Below, one piece after another: positions 27,993 to 37,148 of a stretch of 64,000 bases of DNA (the stretch's first letter is position 1; each line of letters starts with the position of its first letter). The stretch is from Tepidibacillus fermentans. GTDB lineage: Bacteria; Bacillota; Bacilli; Tepidibacillales; Tepidibacillaceae. The position numbers and the translations under genes were made by a program. The stretch lies in NCBI RefSeq assembly GCF_004342885.1, contig NZ_SMAB01000004.1, positions 102,285 to 166,284 of the forward strand, given 5' to 3'. The notes under the pieces are model-generated. The model was not told the origin of the DNA, made no database searches, and worked only from the letters and a program-made list of their open reading frames with translations.

Positions 27993-28849
27993 TACATCCT
28001 CCCCTTTACCATATGTAAATCTAATAATTGATTCAGCGTAGCCTTTAGATCTTTACGATGAACAATCAGATCGAGTTGACCATGTTCTAATAAAAATTCG
28101 GAGGTTTGGAATCCTTCAGGTAGCTTTTGACGAATGATTTGTTCAATGACTCTTGGCCCCGCAAAACCGATTAAAGCCCCTGGTTCCGCTATATTAATAT
28201 CTCCTAGAGAAGCAAAGCTGGCAGATACTCCACCTGTTGTCGGATTCGTCAATACAGAAATAAATAGAATCCCCTCTTGGTGAAGTTTGGCTAAAGCAGC
28301 GCTCGTTTTGGCCATTTGCATCAAACTAATAATTCCTTCTTGCATTCTAGCTCCACCTGAAGCCGAAAACATGATAAAGGGATAACGTTTAATAACGGCT
28401 CTTTCAATGGCCCTTGCAATTTTTTCACCAACCACAGCACCCATACTTCCCATTCGAAAGCGGGTGTCCATGACGCCAATAACAACAGGAAAACCTCCAA
28501 TTGTTCCCTCTCCAGTTACTACAGCTTCATTTAGGTTGGATTTCCTCATATCGCTTTTTAATTTTTCAGTATAACCTTCGAACTTTAATGGATCGGAAGA
28601 GATTAAATCAGAATCGTATTCAAAAAAATGCCCTTGATCCATGATCATTTTGATTCTTTCTGGGGCAGATAGGGCAAAGTGATAGTCACATGTGGAACAT
28701 ACGTATAGGTTCTTTTCTAATTCCTTGACGAACGTAATCGTACCACAATGCTCGCACTTTTTCACTCTTCCTTCAGGAATATCTTTCTTCGCATGTTCCG
28801 ACGGAATGGTAGCAAATCTTTTTTGTTTAAAAAAGAAATCTTTTAACAC
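27992..28849 (-). CDS. accD: Acetyl-CoA carboxylase carboxyltransferase, beta subunit
   Basis: 285 aa. The N-terminal zinc ribbon has four Cys in [10 protein letters not shown] and VCSTCDYHF (about residues 32-55), which can also bind its own mRNA in E. coli. The carboxyltransferase fold shows [20 protein letters not shown] sequence (here [19 protein letters not shown]), [21 protein letters not shown] and [18 protein letters not shown], the acyl-CoA-binding site. It is directly upstream of accA and 37 bases downstream of the 60-aa gene. Confidence 0.97.
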   Translation of the reverse strand: MLKDFFFKQKRFATIPSEHAKKDIPEGRVKKCEHCGTITFVKELEKNLYVCSTCDYHFALSAPERIKMIMDQGHFFEYDSDLISSDPLKFEGYTEKLKSDMRKSNLNEAVVTGEGTIGGFPVVIGVMDTRFRMGSMGAVVGEKIARAIERAVIKRYPFIMFSASGGARMQEGIISLMQMAKTSAALAKLHQEGILFISVLTNPTTGGVSASFASLGDINIAEPGALIGFAGPRVIEQIIRQKLPEGFQTSEFLLEHGQLDLIVHRKDLKATLNQLLDLHMVKGRM

Positions 28850-28886
28850 ATCAACACCTCACATGGGATTGTAAAGAAAAGCCAAG

Positions 28887-29069
28887 TTAAGATAGGATCG
28901 TTGCCAAAACTTCTTGTATCTCCCTTAATTCTCCTTTTGGTACTAAGATTTCAAATTGTTTTGAAACCTGACTTTCTCTTATTTTTACTAGGAATCCTTC
29001 AGCAGTTAGTTGGTCTTTGATTTTGCTTGCGACATTTTCGTTTGGTGCTATATAGATGACTGTCCACAT
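28887..29069 (-). CDS. Conserved 60-aa protein, possible DUF2007-like/signal-transducing domain
   Basis: Sequence begins MWTVIYIAPNENVASKIKDQLTAEG and ends with a short helix. The beta-alpha-beta-beta-alpha pattern (VIYIA, helix NVASKIKDQL, FLVKIRES, FEILVP, helix LREIQEVLATIL) looks like a small ferredoxin-like fold. Similar short proteins occur upstream of accD in other Firmicutes; some databases mislabel them glutamate decarboxylase. A good Shine-Dalgarno site (CGAGGAGG) precedes the ATG. Its place between the GntR regulator and accD suggests a small regulator, but I cannot assign a function. Confidence 0.65.
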   Translation of the reverse strand: MWTVIYIAPNENVASKIKDQLTAEGFLVKIRESQVSKQFEILVPKGELREIQEVLATILS

Positions 29070-29145
29070 GATGATCCTCCTCGTAACTCCTAGCTTATTA
29101 CAAGACCATTTCTTCTATTTTAGTCGATTTTTCTTAGGGATACAA

Positions 29146-29823
29146 TCAAGCAAAGAATTGGCTTTTCTCTAAGTGCATTTTCATCCGTCTCTCCGCTTCT
29201 TCTCTATCTTTCATTTTGAGCGCTTCTAAAATATACCGATGCTCTTGAATGGAGATTTCTGATCTCCCATGACGTTCAAGTGAGTCTTTTAAAATGGTTC
29301 GACCAAAATCGATAATCGACCGCCAAATACGATACAATAAATAATTATTAGTTGCAAGTGCGATATATTGATGGAAGAGGAAATCTTCTTGTACAGGTAA
29401 TAATCCCGATTTAATTCGTTGTTCTGTCTTATCTAATAAACGCTCGATTTTTTGAATTTGTTCTTTCTTCATTCTTTCCGCTGCTAATCGCACAGCATCT
29501 AATTCAATGATCTTTCTCATTTCTAAAAGATCTTTTTTTGATTTTTGATCTCTTAAGATAAAGAAAGCAAGTATCTCCACAAGATGATGTGAAGTCGATT
29601 CCTCGATAAACGTCCCTTCTCCATGGCGAGTCGATATTAAACCAAGTAACTCTAATGCTCTCAACGCTTCACGAACAGATGACCTTCCCACATTGAGTCG
29701 TTCTGCTAGTTCCCGTTCCGAAGGTAACCGATCACCTACTTTGAGATCATCCTCTTTGATAATCTCGTTTATCTGAACCAAAACTTCTTGATATAATTTT
29801 CGATTCTTCGTATCATCGAGCAT
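29146..29823 (-). CDS. GntR-family transcriptional regulator, FadR subfamily (FCD domain)
   Basis: 225 aa. The N-terminal winged helix (about 10-75) has DRLPSERELAERLNVGRSSVREALRALELLGLI with RHGEGTFI as the wing. The C-terminal all-helical FCD domain (about 90-220) has the metal/ligand-binding pattern EMRKIIELDAVRLAAER, HQYIALATNN, and the conserved final EHRYILEALKMKDREEAERRMKMHL. Such proteins repress genes of organic-acid or acyl-CoA metabolism. It follows the malic enzyme gene after 35 bases, and a TGGTCNGACCA operator of its subfamily type lies on the malic enzyme promoter, so it probably represses this operon and itself. Confidence 0.88.
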   Translation of the reverse strand: MLDDTKNRKLYQEVLVQINEIIKEDDLKVGDRLPSERELAERLNVGRSSVREALRALELLGLISTRHGEGTFIEESTSHHLVEILAFFILRDQKSKKDLLEMRKIIELDAVRLAAERMKKEQIQKIERLLDKTEQRIKSGLLPVQEDFLFHQYIALATNNYLLYRIWRSIIDFGRTILKDSLERHGRSEISIQEHRYILEALKMKDREEAERRMKMHLEKSQFFA

Positions 29824-29858
29824 TGAGCCACCCTCATTCTACTATAACTAAATTCTCA

Positions 29859-31091
29859 TTATTTAATAACAGATAATCTTCTTGTTTTCTCTTCAATTTC
29901 TTTCACATCTACTTGAATACGTGCAACCCCTGTATCCATTGCTGCTTTTGCAACAGCTCCTGCTACTTTTGGAGCGACTCTAGGATCAAATGGATTTGGA
30001 ATCACATAATCTTCCGTTAATTCCTTTTCTTCAATTAGATCAGCGATCGCATAAGCTGCTGCAATTTTCATCTCTTCATTAATCTCTCTCGCACGAACAT
30101 CAAGTGCCCCTCTAAAGATTCCTGGGAATGCTGATACATTGTTCACTTGATTTGGTAAGTCCGAACGACCTGTACCAACGACTCTAGCGCCTGCTGCTTT
30201 TGCTTCATCTGGGAAAATCTCTGGTACTGGATTTGCCATGGCAAAAATAATTGCATCTTTGTTCATTGATTTTACCATATCCTGAGTAACTGCACCCGCT
30301 ACAGATACACCGATGAAAACATCGGCACCTTTTAATGCATCTGCAAGAGTACCTTGTAATTTTTCTTTATTCGTAATCTTTGCAATTTCCTCTTTTACAG
30401 GGTTCATACCAACCTGACGACCCTCATAGATAATTCCTTTTGTATCACACATAATCACATCTTTTACGCCAACGCTAATTAATAATTTAATGATTGCAAT
30501 ACCTGCAGCGCCAGCACCATTCGCAACCACTTTAATCTCATCCATCTTTTTATTCACAAGTTTAAGCGCATTAATTAAACCAGCTAAGGTTACAATCGCT
30601 GTTCCATGTTGATCATCATGAAAAACAGGAATATTTAATTCTTTTTTCAAACGTTCTTCAATAATAAAACAATTCGGAGCTGCAATGTCTTCTAAGTTCA
30701 CCCCACCAAAAGTAGGTTCTAGGAGTTTAACAGTTTCTACAATTTTATCAACATCTGTTGTATTTAGACAAATCGGGAAAGCATCCACACCTGCAAAATT
30801 CTTAAATAGGACCGATTTTCCTTCCATTACAGGCATAGCTGCTTCTGGTCCAATGTTACCAAGCCCGAGCACAGCAGTCCCATCAGTTACAACGGCAACG
30901 GTGTTTCCTTTCATCGTATACTCGTAAACTTTTTCCTTGTCATCATGGATCGCCATGCACGGGTCGGCTACTCCTGGTGAATAAGCCAAACTGAGATCGT
31001 GTGCGTTCATTAGTGGTACTTTTGCACTCACTTGCAATTTCCCATGATTTTCACGATGCATCTTTAAAGCTTCTTCTTTTAATGTAGACAA
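29859..31091 (-). CDS. ytsJ: NAD(P)-dependent malic enzyme
   Basis: About 410 aa, cytosolic; decarboxylates malate to pyruvate. It has the small bacterial form lacking the phosphotransacetylase domain. Signature stretches are SLAYSPGVADPC, TDGTAVLGLGNIGPEAAMPVMEGK with the catalytic Lys shortly after, DDQHGTAIVTLAGL (metal Asp pair) and VVANGAGAAGIAIIKLL for cofactor binding. It matches B. subtilis YtsJ, the NADP-balancing enzyme. I choose TTG at 31091 (protein MSTLKEEAL), with GGGGAG 9 bases upstream; TTG 31097 or 31100 would crowd that site. It is followed by the GntR gene. Confidence 0.93.
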   Translation of the reverse strand: MSTLKEEALKMHRENHGKLQVSAKVPLMNAHDLSLAYSPGVADPCMAIHDDKEKVYEYTMKGNTVAVVTDGTAVLGLGNIGPEAAMPVMEGKSVLFKNFAGVDAFPICLNTTDVDKIVETVKLLEPTFGGVNLEDIAAPNCFIIEERLKKELNIPVFHDDQHGTAIVTLAGLINALKLVNKKMDEIKVVANGAGAAGIAIIKLLISVGVKDVIMCDTKGIIYEGRQVGMNPVKEEIAKITNKEKLQGTLADALKGADVFIGVSVAGAVTQDMVKSMNKDAIIFAMANPVPEIFPDEAKAAGARVVGTGRSDLPNQVNNVSAFPGIFRGALDVRAREINEEMKIAAAYAIADLIEEKELTEDYVIPNPFDPRVAPKVAGAVAKAAMDTGVARIQVDVKEIEEKTRRLSVIK

Positions 31092-31147
31092 GATCAACAA
31101 CTCCCCTACTTTATTTTTCTAAATAGATAATCCAGACAGTCATCCGC

Positions 31148-31162
31148 AGTGGTCTGACCACT
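31148..31162. promoter_or_regulatory. FadR/GntR-type operator on the malic enzyme promoter
   Basis: AGTGGTC-T-GACCACT, 7-bp perfect arms around one base; its core TGGTCTGACCA fits the TGGTNNGACCA pattern of FadR-subfamily GntR operators. It begins 3 bases downstream of the TATAAT box, over the expected transcription start, so bound protein would block the polymerase. Confidence 0.7.
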
Positions 31163-31165
31163 ACC

Positions 31166-31193
31166 ATTATAGCAAAAGTTTCAATTACGCAAC
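31166..31193 (-). promoter_or_regulatory. Sigma-A-type promoter of malic enzyme
   Basis: Minus strand TATAAT at 31166-31171, with TTGCGT 15 bases upstream (or GTTGCG at 16). The -10 box is perfect; the -35 is weaker. It overlaps the FadR-type operator on its downstream side. Confidence 0.6.
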
Positions 31194-31253
31194 ACAAAAA
31201 AATTCGACTTGAACCAAAATTTACGCCATAAAGAATATTCTGAATATGTTCAA

Positions 31254-34200
31254 CTACCCAAAATGAATAGCATAACTATTCTTTCCAAGAATGGTTTCGA
31301 TTTCTTCTTTCAGTGTTTGGTCGACCTCAATCCAATATTTATTGGACAAACGTCGTGATCTTTTCTCTCGTTCGTAATATAAGATAACAGGTACGTTACC
31401 CTTTCTTTTCATCAGTACGTTCTTTAGTTTTGTTAAAGTTGCAGTTTTTTCATTGCCCTTTGCGATTTTTATCATGACGAATTTTGGCCGAAAATCATTC
31501 TTCAATTTAGATAACAGGGTTGCTTTCTCAACAATAATTTTCACTTTTTCACCTTGTTTGTCGATCTTCCCTTTAACTAGAAGCCCTTGATCGATTTGTA
31601 ACTCAGAAATATATTTCTGATAAACCATAGGAAACAATACCAATTCCACTAGATTGCCATTCACTTCCATTTCCGCAAAAGCCATTGGATCTCCCTTTTT
31701 AGTTACAATGGGTTTTAACTCTGTTAATAAACCGCCAATCGTAATAATTTCTCCCTCATTTAGATGTATCAATTCCGAAAAATGATGAGAAGTATAGGAA
31801 TTTAAGAGCTCCCTACTTTCTCCTAGAGGGTCTCCAGATAAATAGACTCCAAGTAACTCTTTTTCTTTTTTTAATCGTTCCTGTTCTGGGTAAGGAGCGA
31901 CCTCGATCCAATCGAACTCAATCTTTGAAGTAGGCTGAAGATCTTCAAATAAATCAATCTGTAAATCATTTTGCAGTTTTTTCCGTTTTTGAATTCGTTC
32001 TAACAGGTCATCCAAATTAGCCATCAGTTTCGCACGATGAATCCCAAAAGAATCAAAAGCTCCGCTAAGAATGAACGACTCCATCGTTTTCCGATTGCAT
32101 ACTTTTGGATCAACTTCCAGACAAAAATCGATGATGCTCTGAATTTCTTTTTCACTTTTACGCAGTTGAAGGATCGATTCAATGACTTGGACACCAATAT
32201 TTTTAATTGCACCAAGACCAAAGCGAATTTTATTCCCTTCTATAGAAAAAGAATAGAGGCTATGTTTGACATCTGGAGGCAAAACTTCGATTCCCATTTT
32301 CCTCGCTTCTTCGATATATTCGGTTACTTTTCCTTGGTTTCCCATCGACTCTGAAATCAACGCTGTCAAAAATTCAACGGGATAATGAGCTTTTAAGTAG
32401 GCGGTTTGAAAGGCAATGAATGCATAGGCTACCGCATGGGATCGATTAAACCCATAATCTGCAAATCGTACGATCATATCATACACATCATTAGCTACCT
32501 TCTCTTCATATCCATTTTGGATTGCACCATGGACAAAATGTTCCCGTTCTTTTAATAGAATCTCTCTTTTCTTTTTCCCGACTGCTCTTCGTAAAAGATC
32601 CGCTTCCCCTAAACTAAATCCTGCCATTGTCGAAGCAATCTGCATGATTTGCTCCTGATATACAATAATTCCATAGGTATCTTTTAATATGGGTTCTAGG
32701 CTTTTATGAGGGTAAGTCACTTTCCTTTGTCCATGTTTGGCTTGAATATATTCAGGAATATACTCCATTGGACCAGGACGATAGAGTGCAAGAATAGCGA
32801 CAATATCTTCGAAACGACTTGGTTTTAATTCTTGTAATACACGAATCATTCCAGGAGATTCTAATTGAAAGACACCTTTGGTATTTCCTTGACTTAATAG
32901 TTCATAGGTTTTGCGATCATTCTCATCGAAGTGCTGAAGTTGAATTCGCTTACCTCTTGCTTTCTCGATCCAATCCAACGTTCTTTCAATAATGGTTAAG
33001 TTACGAAGACCTAAGAAATCCATTTTTAACAAGCCAATCGTTTCTAAAATACCCATTGAATATTGGGTAAGCAAAATATTACCTTGCCCTTCCTGTAACG
33101 GGGTATAATTCTCTAATGGTTGATCAGCAATAACGACGCCAGCTGCATGAGTGGAATGATGTCTAGGCATTCCTTCAATTTTCATTGCAATCTGTATCAT
33201 TTTTTTCGTCTCTTCATCTTTCTGATAGATCGAGTATAGTTCTGGATTCTCTTTCAATGCTTGACCAACTGTAATCCCCAATTGGTTCGGTATGAGTTTG
33301 GCAATTCGATCTACTTTACTGTAAGGAATGTTTAAGACTCTACCCACATCACGGATTGCAGCTTTTGCCGCAAATGTTCCAAAGGTAATAATTTGCGCTA
33401 CTCGGTGTTCACCATATTTCTCTGTCACATACTGAATCACTTCGTCGCGACGCTCATAATGAAAATCTATATCAATATCAGGCATATTGACTCGTTCTGG
33501 ATTTAAAAACCGCTCAAATAATAATCTATACTTTATCGGGTCAACATTGGTAATTCCTAATACATAGGCCACTAAACTTCCTGCTGCTGATCCTCTCCCT
33601 GGTCCAGTCATAATTCCTTTTTTATGAGCGTATTTCATAAAATCCCAAACAATAAGAAAATAATCAGAGAATCCCATTTTCTTAATGACCGATAACTCAT
33701 AATCGAGACGGTCTTTCACTTTACTTGTAATATTTTGATACCTTTTTTCTAGCCCCTTATAAGCTAAAGCTTCTAGATATTGATCAGAAGTAACCGATTC
33801 AGGTAAAGGAAACTTTGGTAAGATCGATAAACGGCTTGGTATCTCTACATGACAACGATTCGCTATAACGATGGTATTCTCCAATGACTCTTTTAGAAGA
33901 GGGAAAAGATCACTCATCTCTTGCGCACTTTTTAAGTAAAATTCTTTGGTTGGAAAGCGAAACCGTTTCTCATCTTCTAATGTGGTTCCTGTACCAATCG
34001 TCATTAATACATCTTGAATCAGTGCATCCTCTTTTTCCACATAATGTACATCATTGGTTGCAACGATTGGAATCCCCGTTTCCTGCGACAACTTGATAAT
34101 CAAATCAAATAATCGTTTTTGTTCAGGTAGACCGTGATCCTGAATCTCTAAATAAAAGTTCCCTTTTCCGAAAATCAATTGGTAGTCAATTGCTACCTCT

Positions 34201-34667
34201 TTTGCTTTTTCAAATTGACCCTGCAAGAGATAGTCATTCACTTCTCCCTTTAAACAAGCACTTAACGCAATAATTCCTTCATGGTACTCTCTTAATACTT
34301 CTTTGTCGATCCGTGGTTTATAATAAAACCCTTCTAAATGAGCAATCGAAACTAGTTTCATCAAATTCTTATATCCTGTCTCATTTTCAGCCAATAACAC
34401 CAAATGGTAAATTTTTTGTTCTTGTCTTGATATCCGATCGGTTCGGTGGCCTGCTGTGATATAGGCTTCTACACCAATGATGGGCTTGATTCCTTCTTTC
34501 ATGCATGCTTGATAAAATGGAATCACTCCATACATCGAACCATGATCCGTAATCGCTAACGCAGACATACCAAGGCTCTTTGCCTTCTTCACCAAATGGT
34601 CGATTCGACTTGCACCATCCAGTAGACTGTATTCTGTATGAACGTGTAAGTGAACAAAATTCGTCAT
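31254..34667 (-). CDS. dnaE: DNA polymerase III alpha subunit DnaE
   Basis: About 1137 aa. The N-terminal PHP domain begins MTNFVHLHVHTEYSLLDGASRI; the polymerase core has GPGRGSAAGSLVAY and the catalytic Asp triad in NMPDIDIDFHYERRDEV; the tandem helix-hairpin-helix lies around IGVQVIESILQLR and the OB-fold domain near ITIGGLLTELKPIVTKKG. In low-GC Firmicutes DnaE works beside PolC, extending RNA primers on the lagging strand and in error-prone repair. ATG at 34667 is preferred to GTG 34676, because AAGAGGTGG upstream fits the former. The ytrH gene is divergent. Confidence 0.96.
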   Translation of the reverse strand: MTNFVHLHVHTEYSLLDGASRIDHLVKKAKSLGMSALAITDHGSMYGVIPFYQACMKEGIKPIIGVEAYITAGHRTDRISRQEQKIYHLVLLAENETGYKNLMKLVSIAHLEGFYYKPRIDKEVLREYHEGIIALSACLKGEVNDYLLQGQFEKAKEVAIDYQLIFGKGNFYLEIQDHGLPEQKRLFDLIIKLSQETGIPIVATNDVHYVEKEDALIQDVLMTIGTGTTLEDEKRFRFPTKEFYLKSAQEMSDLFPLLKESLENTIVIANRCHVEIPSRLSILPKFPLPESVTSDQYLEALAYKGLEKRYQNITSKVKDRLDYELSVIKKMGFSDYFLIVWDFMKYAHKKGIMTGPGRGSAAGSLVAYVLGITNVDPIKYRLLFERFLNPERVNMPDIDIDFHYERRDEVIQYVTEKYGEHRVAQIITFGTFAAKAAIRDVGRVLNIPYSKVDRIAKLIPNQLGITVGQALKENPELYSIYQKDEETKKMIQIAMKIEGMPRHHSTHAAGVVIADQPLENYTPLQEGQGNILLTQYSMGILETIGLLKMDFLGLRNLTIIERTLDWIEKARGKRIQLQHFDENDRKTYELLSQGNTKGVFQLESPGMIRVLQELKPSRFEDIVAILALYRPGPMEYIPEYIQAKHGQRKVTYPHKSLEPILKDTYGIIVYQEQIMQIASTMAGFSLGEADLLRRAVGKKKREILLKEREHFVHGAIQNGYEEKVANDVYDMIVRFADYGFNRSHAVAYAFIAFQTAYLKAHYPVEFLTALISESMGNQGKVTEYIEEARKMGIEVLPPDVKHSLYSFSIEGNKIRFGLGAIKNIGVQVIESILQLRKSEKEIQSIIDFCLEVDPKVCNRKTMESFILSGAFDSFGIHRAKLMANLDDLLERIQKRKKLQNDLQIDLFEDLQPTSKIEFDWIEVAPYPEQERLKKEKELLGVYLSGDPLGESRELLNSYTSHHFSELIHLNEGEIITIGGLLTELKPIVTKKGDPMAFAEMEVNGNLVELVLFPMVYQKYISELQIDQGLLVKGKIDKQGEKVKIIVEKATLLSKLKNDFRPKFVMIKIAKGNEKTATLTKLKNVLMKRKGNVPVILYYEREKRSRRLSNKYWIEVDQTLKEEIETILGKNSYAIHFG

Positions 34668-34700
34668 GGCTGCCACCTCTTAAAAATTGGTCGATTCTAA

Positions 34701-34729
34701 TCATGATTTAAAAATTTGTCCCATACATT
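34701..34729 (+). promoter_or_regulatory. Sigma-E-type promoter of ytrHI
   Basis: TCATGAT, 14-bp spacer, CATACATT. The -10 matches the sigma-E consensus CATACA(A/T)T almost exactly and the -35 resembles GCATATT. It lies 60 bases before ytrH, a gene expected in the mother cell early in sporulation. Confidence 0.6.
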
Positions 34730-34788
34730 CTAGTATAAAGGAAATTTCTTTCAGGTAGAGTTTTTATCTTTCAATAAGGAGAAGTAAG

Positions 34789-35118
34789 ATGGGAACGTTC
34801 ATTACAAATCTAATTATGTCATTTTTACTTGCCTTTGGCGTTGTCATTGGTGGTTCACTTTTTGGTGGAATTGGTGCTTTTTTGACTCATCAGCCACCCA
34901 TTCTTACCATCAAGCAACTTTCTAATGACCTGAAAATTTGGGCACTTGTGGTTTCCCTAGGAGGTACTTTTGATTCATTTAAAACTTTTGAAAGTGGTCT
35001 ATTCGACGGAAATTTATCAGGGATGATTCGTCAACTTTTAATGATTATTACTGGCCTAGCTGGGGCCTATTCAGGTAGAATCGCAATCCTTTGGCTCATA
35101 AAAGGAGATATTGAATAA
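34789..35118 (+). CDS. ytrH: Sporulation membrane protein YtrH
   Basis: 109 aa with three membrane helices: the N-terminal one (IMSFLLAFGVVIGGSLFGGIGAFL), one around IWALVVSLGGTFDS and the C-terminal one (LMIITGLAGAYSGRIAIL). It matches B. subtilis YtrH, a sigma-E-dependent mother-cell protein needed for efficient sporulation; its biochemical role is unknown. The start has AAGGAGAAG at proper spacing and a sigma-E-like promoter upstream. The stop codon overlaps the ytrI start (TAATG), so the two products are co-translated. Confidence 0.88.
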   Translation: MGTFITNLIMSFLLAFGVVIGGSLFGGIGAFLTHQPPILTIKQLSNDLKIWALVVSLGGTFDSFKTFESGLFDGNLSGMIRQLLMIITGLAGAYSGRIAILWLIKGDIE

Positions 35119-35597
35119 TGCGATATATTTCTTGGGTTTTGCATAAAGTTTGGATTCGTTGTTTCATTTTTTTTGTGATGGGAATTTTTCTTGGAATGTT
35201 CTTTTACTTATCCCTTCATGGCAAACAGATTGACGCTTTGATTACTGAAAATGAAAAATTAAAAAATGAATTAAGAGAAACAAAAGCTGACCTTGAAGTT
35301 TTGCAATTAGAGAAAAAAATCAAAAGTAAAAATCAGCTGATTCGTTCTGTTCAATTTCACATTCAAGAAAAATTAGATGGATTCATTGAAGCAGAACTGC
35401 TTGAAGTGTTAATTGACGAAACCTATTTTCTCGTCGGTAAAAAAGTAGAAGATATTGGCGAAGCACCAGAAATGATCTATCAATTATTGAATAATAAGGA
35501 TTTTACCGCTGGGAAACGTCAATACAATGTAAAAGTAAAAATTATTTACGTAGGTCCAACGACGAGAATCTGGATATCGGCACAAGAACATAAATAG
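35118..35597 (+). CDS. ytrI: Sporulation protein YtrI
   Basis: 159 aa with one N-terminal transmembrane helix (about residues 13-33, RCFIFFVMGIFLGMFFYLSL), a coiled-coil stretch (about 37-72, ITENEKLKNELRETKADLEVLQLEKKI) and a C-terminal globular domain (HIQEKLDGFIEAELLEVLIDE ... YNVKVKIIYVGPTTRIWI) presumably outside the membrane. It corresponds to YtrI of B. subtilis, which acts in sporulation with YtrH; disruption is reported to lower spore formation. The gene ends at a terminator and a repeat element. Confidence 0.85.
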   Translation: MRYISWVLHKVWIRCFIFFVMGIFLGMFFYLSLHGKQIDALITENEKLKNELRETKADLEVLQLEKKIKSKNQLIRSVQFHIQEKLDGFIEAELLEVLIDETYFLVGKKVEDIGEAPEMIYQLLNNKDFTAGKRQYNVKVKIIYVGPTTRIWISAQEHK

Positions 35598-35629
35598 GAA
35601 AGCTTTTCAATCGCTTTCCTATCCTTCTT
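35596..35629 (+). terminator. Terminator of ytrHI
   Basis: AGGAAAGC-TTTTCAATC-GCTTTCCT followed by ATCCTTCTTAT, starting at the ytrI stop codon. The T tract is interrupted, so strength is uncertain. Confidence 0.6.
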
Positions 35630-35648
35630 ATAAATACGTTGCATGGAT

Positions 35649-35697
35649 TATATGTTTCTATAAGCTGCGACATAACAATACTATAGAACATACAAGC
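35649..35697. repeat. Interspersed repeat copy 4, short form
   Basis: The left end TATATGTTTCTATAAGCTGC and the right end CTATAGAACATACAAGCC are imperfect inverted copies. The middle (ATAAGCTGCGACATAAC) matches the 23920-23940 segment at 15 of 17 bases. It lies between convergent ytrI and ytoI. Confidence 0.55.
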
Positions 35698-35701
35698 CAT
35701 T

Positions 35702-37015
35702 TTACCGTTCAATCACTTGTGATGAAATTAAAGCCTTGCTTACGAGTTGGTTTTTATGATAGATTTCCACGTCGACTTTACCAAACTTTCGACTTACCTC
35801 GATGATTTTTGGTCGAATTTCTAATTCACTCTCGATTTGTACAGGTTTCACAAAATAAATCATCAAATTCTCGGGAACAAGATCACCTTTTTTATACTGC
35901 CGTAAAATTCGGTGAGCAGATTCTGTCACTAAACTGATCAGTGGCCCCGTTGATAAAGAACCAAGTTGATTGGTCATTTGTGGAGTAACTTCTCCTTTAA
36001 AGATAATTGTCCCATCTTCAGCTTTGTGTTCTTCAAATGGTTTCATGATAATATCATCAATCGTTTCTCCTATTTGTGGTTGTTTTTGAATATATTGTAA
36101 GGCTTTTAACACATCTTGACGACTAATCACCCCAATTAATTTTCGATAAGTGTCGATCACAGGTAAGAGTTCAATTCCCTCCCAAACCATCATATGAGCT
36201 GCTGAAGCAATTGAAGTTTTTGCTGTAACAGAAATTGGGTTTTTCGTCATCACTTTATCAATCGATAAATTTTTATCTTTATCTAAAATATCCTTTGAAG
36301 TTACAATTCCTACTAATTTCATTTGTTGATCTACTACTGGAAAACGGCTATGCTTTGTCTTTTCTACAAGGGAATGATAGTCTGATACCGTTTGTGAGTC
36401 TGTTAAGAACATAACCTCTTTTTGTCCAAGAATAATGTCATCTACCATCATGATTTCTTTTTTAATTAAACGATCATAAATTGCCCGGTTGATTAATGAA
36501 GCGACCGTAAATGTGTCATAACTCGTTGAGATCACAGGTAATTCTAGTTCATCCGCCAGTTCCTTTACTTCGTTACTGGTATCAAATCCGCCAGTAATTA
36601 AGATGGCTGCACCTTGTTTAAGGGTTAACTTATGGGCTTGGACACGATTTCCCACAATTAACAAGTTGCCAGGGTCTACATATTTCATCATATCTTCTAA
36701 TTTCATGGCACCGATGACAAATTTGTTGAGAGTTTTATATAATCCATTCCTTCCGCCAAGGACACGACCATCGACAATATTGACCACTTCAGCAAAGGTC
36801 AACTTCTCAATATTTGCTTTATGCTTTTTCTCAATCCGAACAGTTCCTACCCGTTCAATCGTACTTACAAAACCTCTATTTTCTGCCTCTTTTATCGCTC
36901 GGTAAGCTGTCCCTTCACTTACTTTCATCTCTCTGGCAATCTGTCTAACAGATATTTTGTGACCTAATGGTAAACTTTCAATGAACTGCAGAATCTTCTC
37001 GTGTTTGGTTGACAT
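35702..37015 (-). CDS. ytoI: YtoI: HTH, DRTGG, CBS pair and hot-dog domain protein
   Basis: 437 aa with four parts. An N-terminal helix-turn-helix (about 1-65, KISVRQIAREMKVSEGTAYRAIKEAENRGFVSTI) is followed by a DRTGG domain (about 75-180), a CBS pair (about 195-310, VMTKNPISVTAKTSIASAAHMM... LPVIDTYRKLIGVISRQDVLKAL) and a C-terminal hot-dog thioesterase-like domain (about 330-437). CBS domains usually bind adenosine nucleotides, so it is probably a nucleotide-sensing regulator. The B. subtilis YtoI has the same architecture and no known target. Neighbours ytpI and ytkL are in conserved order. Confidence 0.87.
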   Translation of the reverse strand: MSTKHEKILQFIESLPLGHKISVRQIAREMKVSEGTAYRAIKEAENRGFVSTIERVGTVRIEKKHKANIEKLTFAEVVNIVDGRVLGGRNGLYKTLNKFVIGAMKLEDMMKYVDPGNLLIVGNRVQAHKLTLKQGAAILITGGFDTSNEVKELADELELPVISTSYDTFTVASLINRAIYDRLIKKEIMMVDDIILGQKEVMFLTDSQTVSDYHSLVEKTKHSRFPVVDQQMKLVGIVTSKDILDKDKNLSIDKVMTKNPISVTAKTSIASAAHMMVWEGIELLPVIDTYRKLIGVISRQDVLKALQYIQKQPQIGETIDDIIMKPFEEHKAEDGTIIFKGEVTPQMTNQLGSLSTGPLISLVTESAHRILRQYKKGDLVPENLMIYFVKPVQIESELEIRPKIIEVSRKFGKVDVEIYHKNQLVSKALISSQVIER

Positions 37016-37097
37016 GGCATCACCGTACTTTCTTCTATTCTGTTATACAATCTTTTAGTATATCTGTTGTATTATATTATAACAGATGAAAGAGCAA

Positions 37098-37130
37098 AAG
37101 AAAAAGACATTCCAATTTTCGAAATGTCTT
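37098..37130 (-). terminator. Intrinsic terminator of ytpI
   Basis: Minus strand AAGACATT-TCGAAAATTGG-AATGTCTT followed by TTTCTTTT, 18 bases after the ytpI stop codon. Confidence 0.75.
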
Positions 37131-37148
37131 GTCGTTAATTTGTCACAT

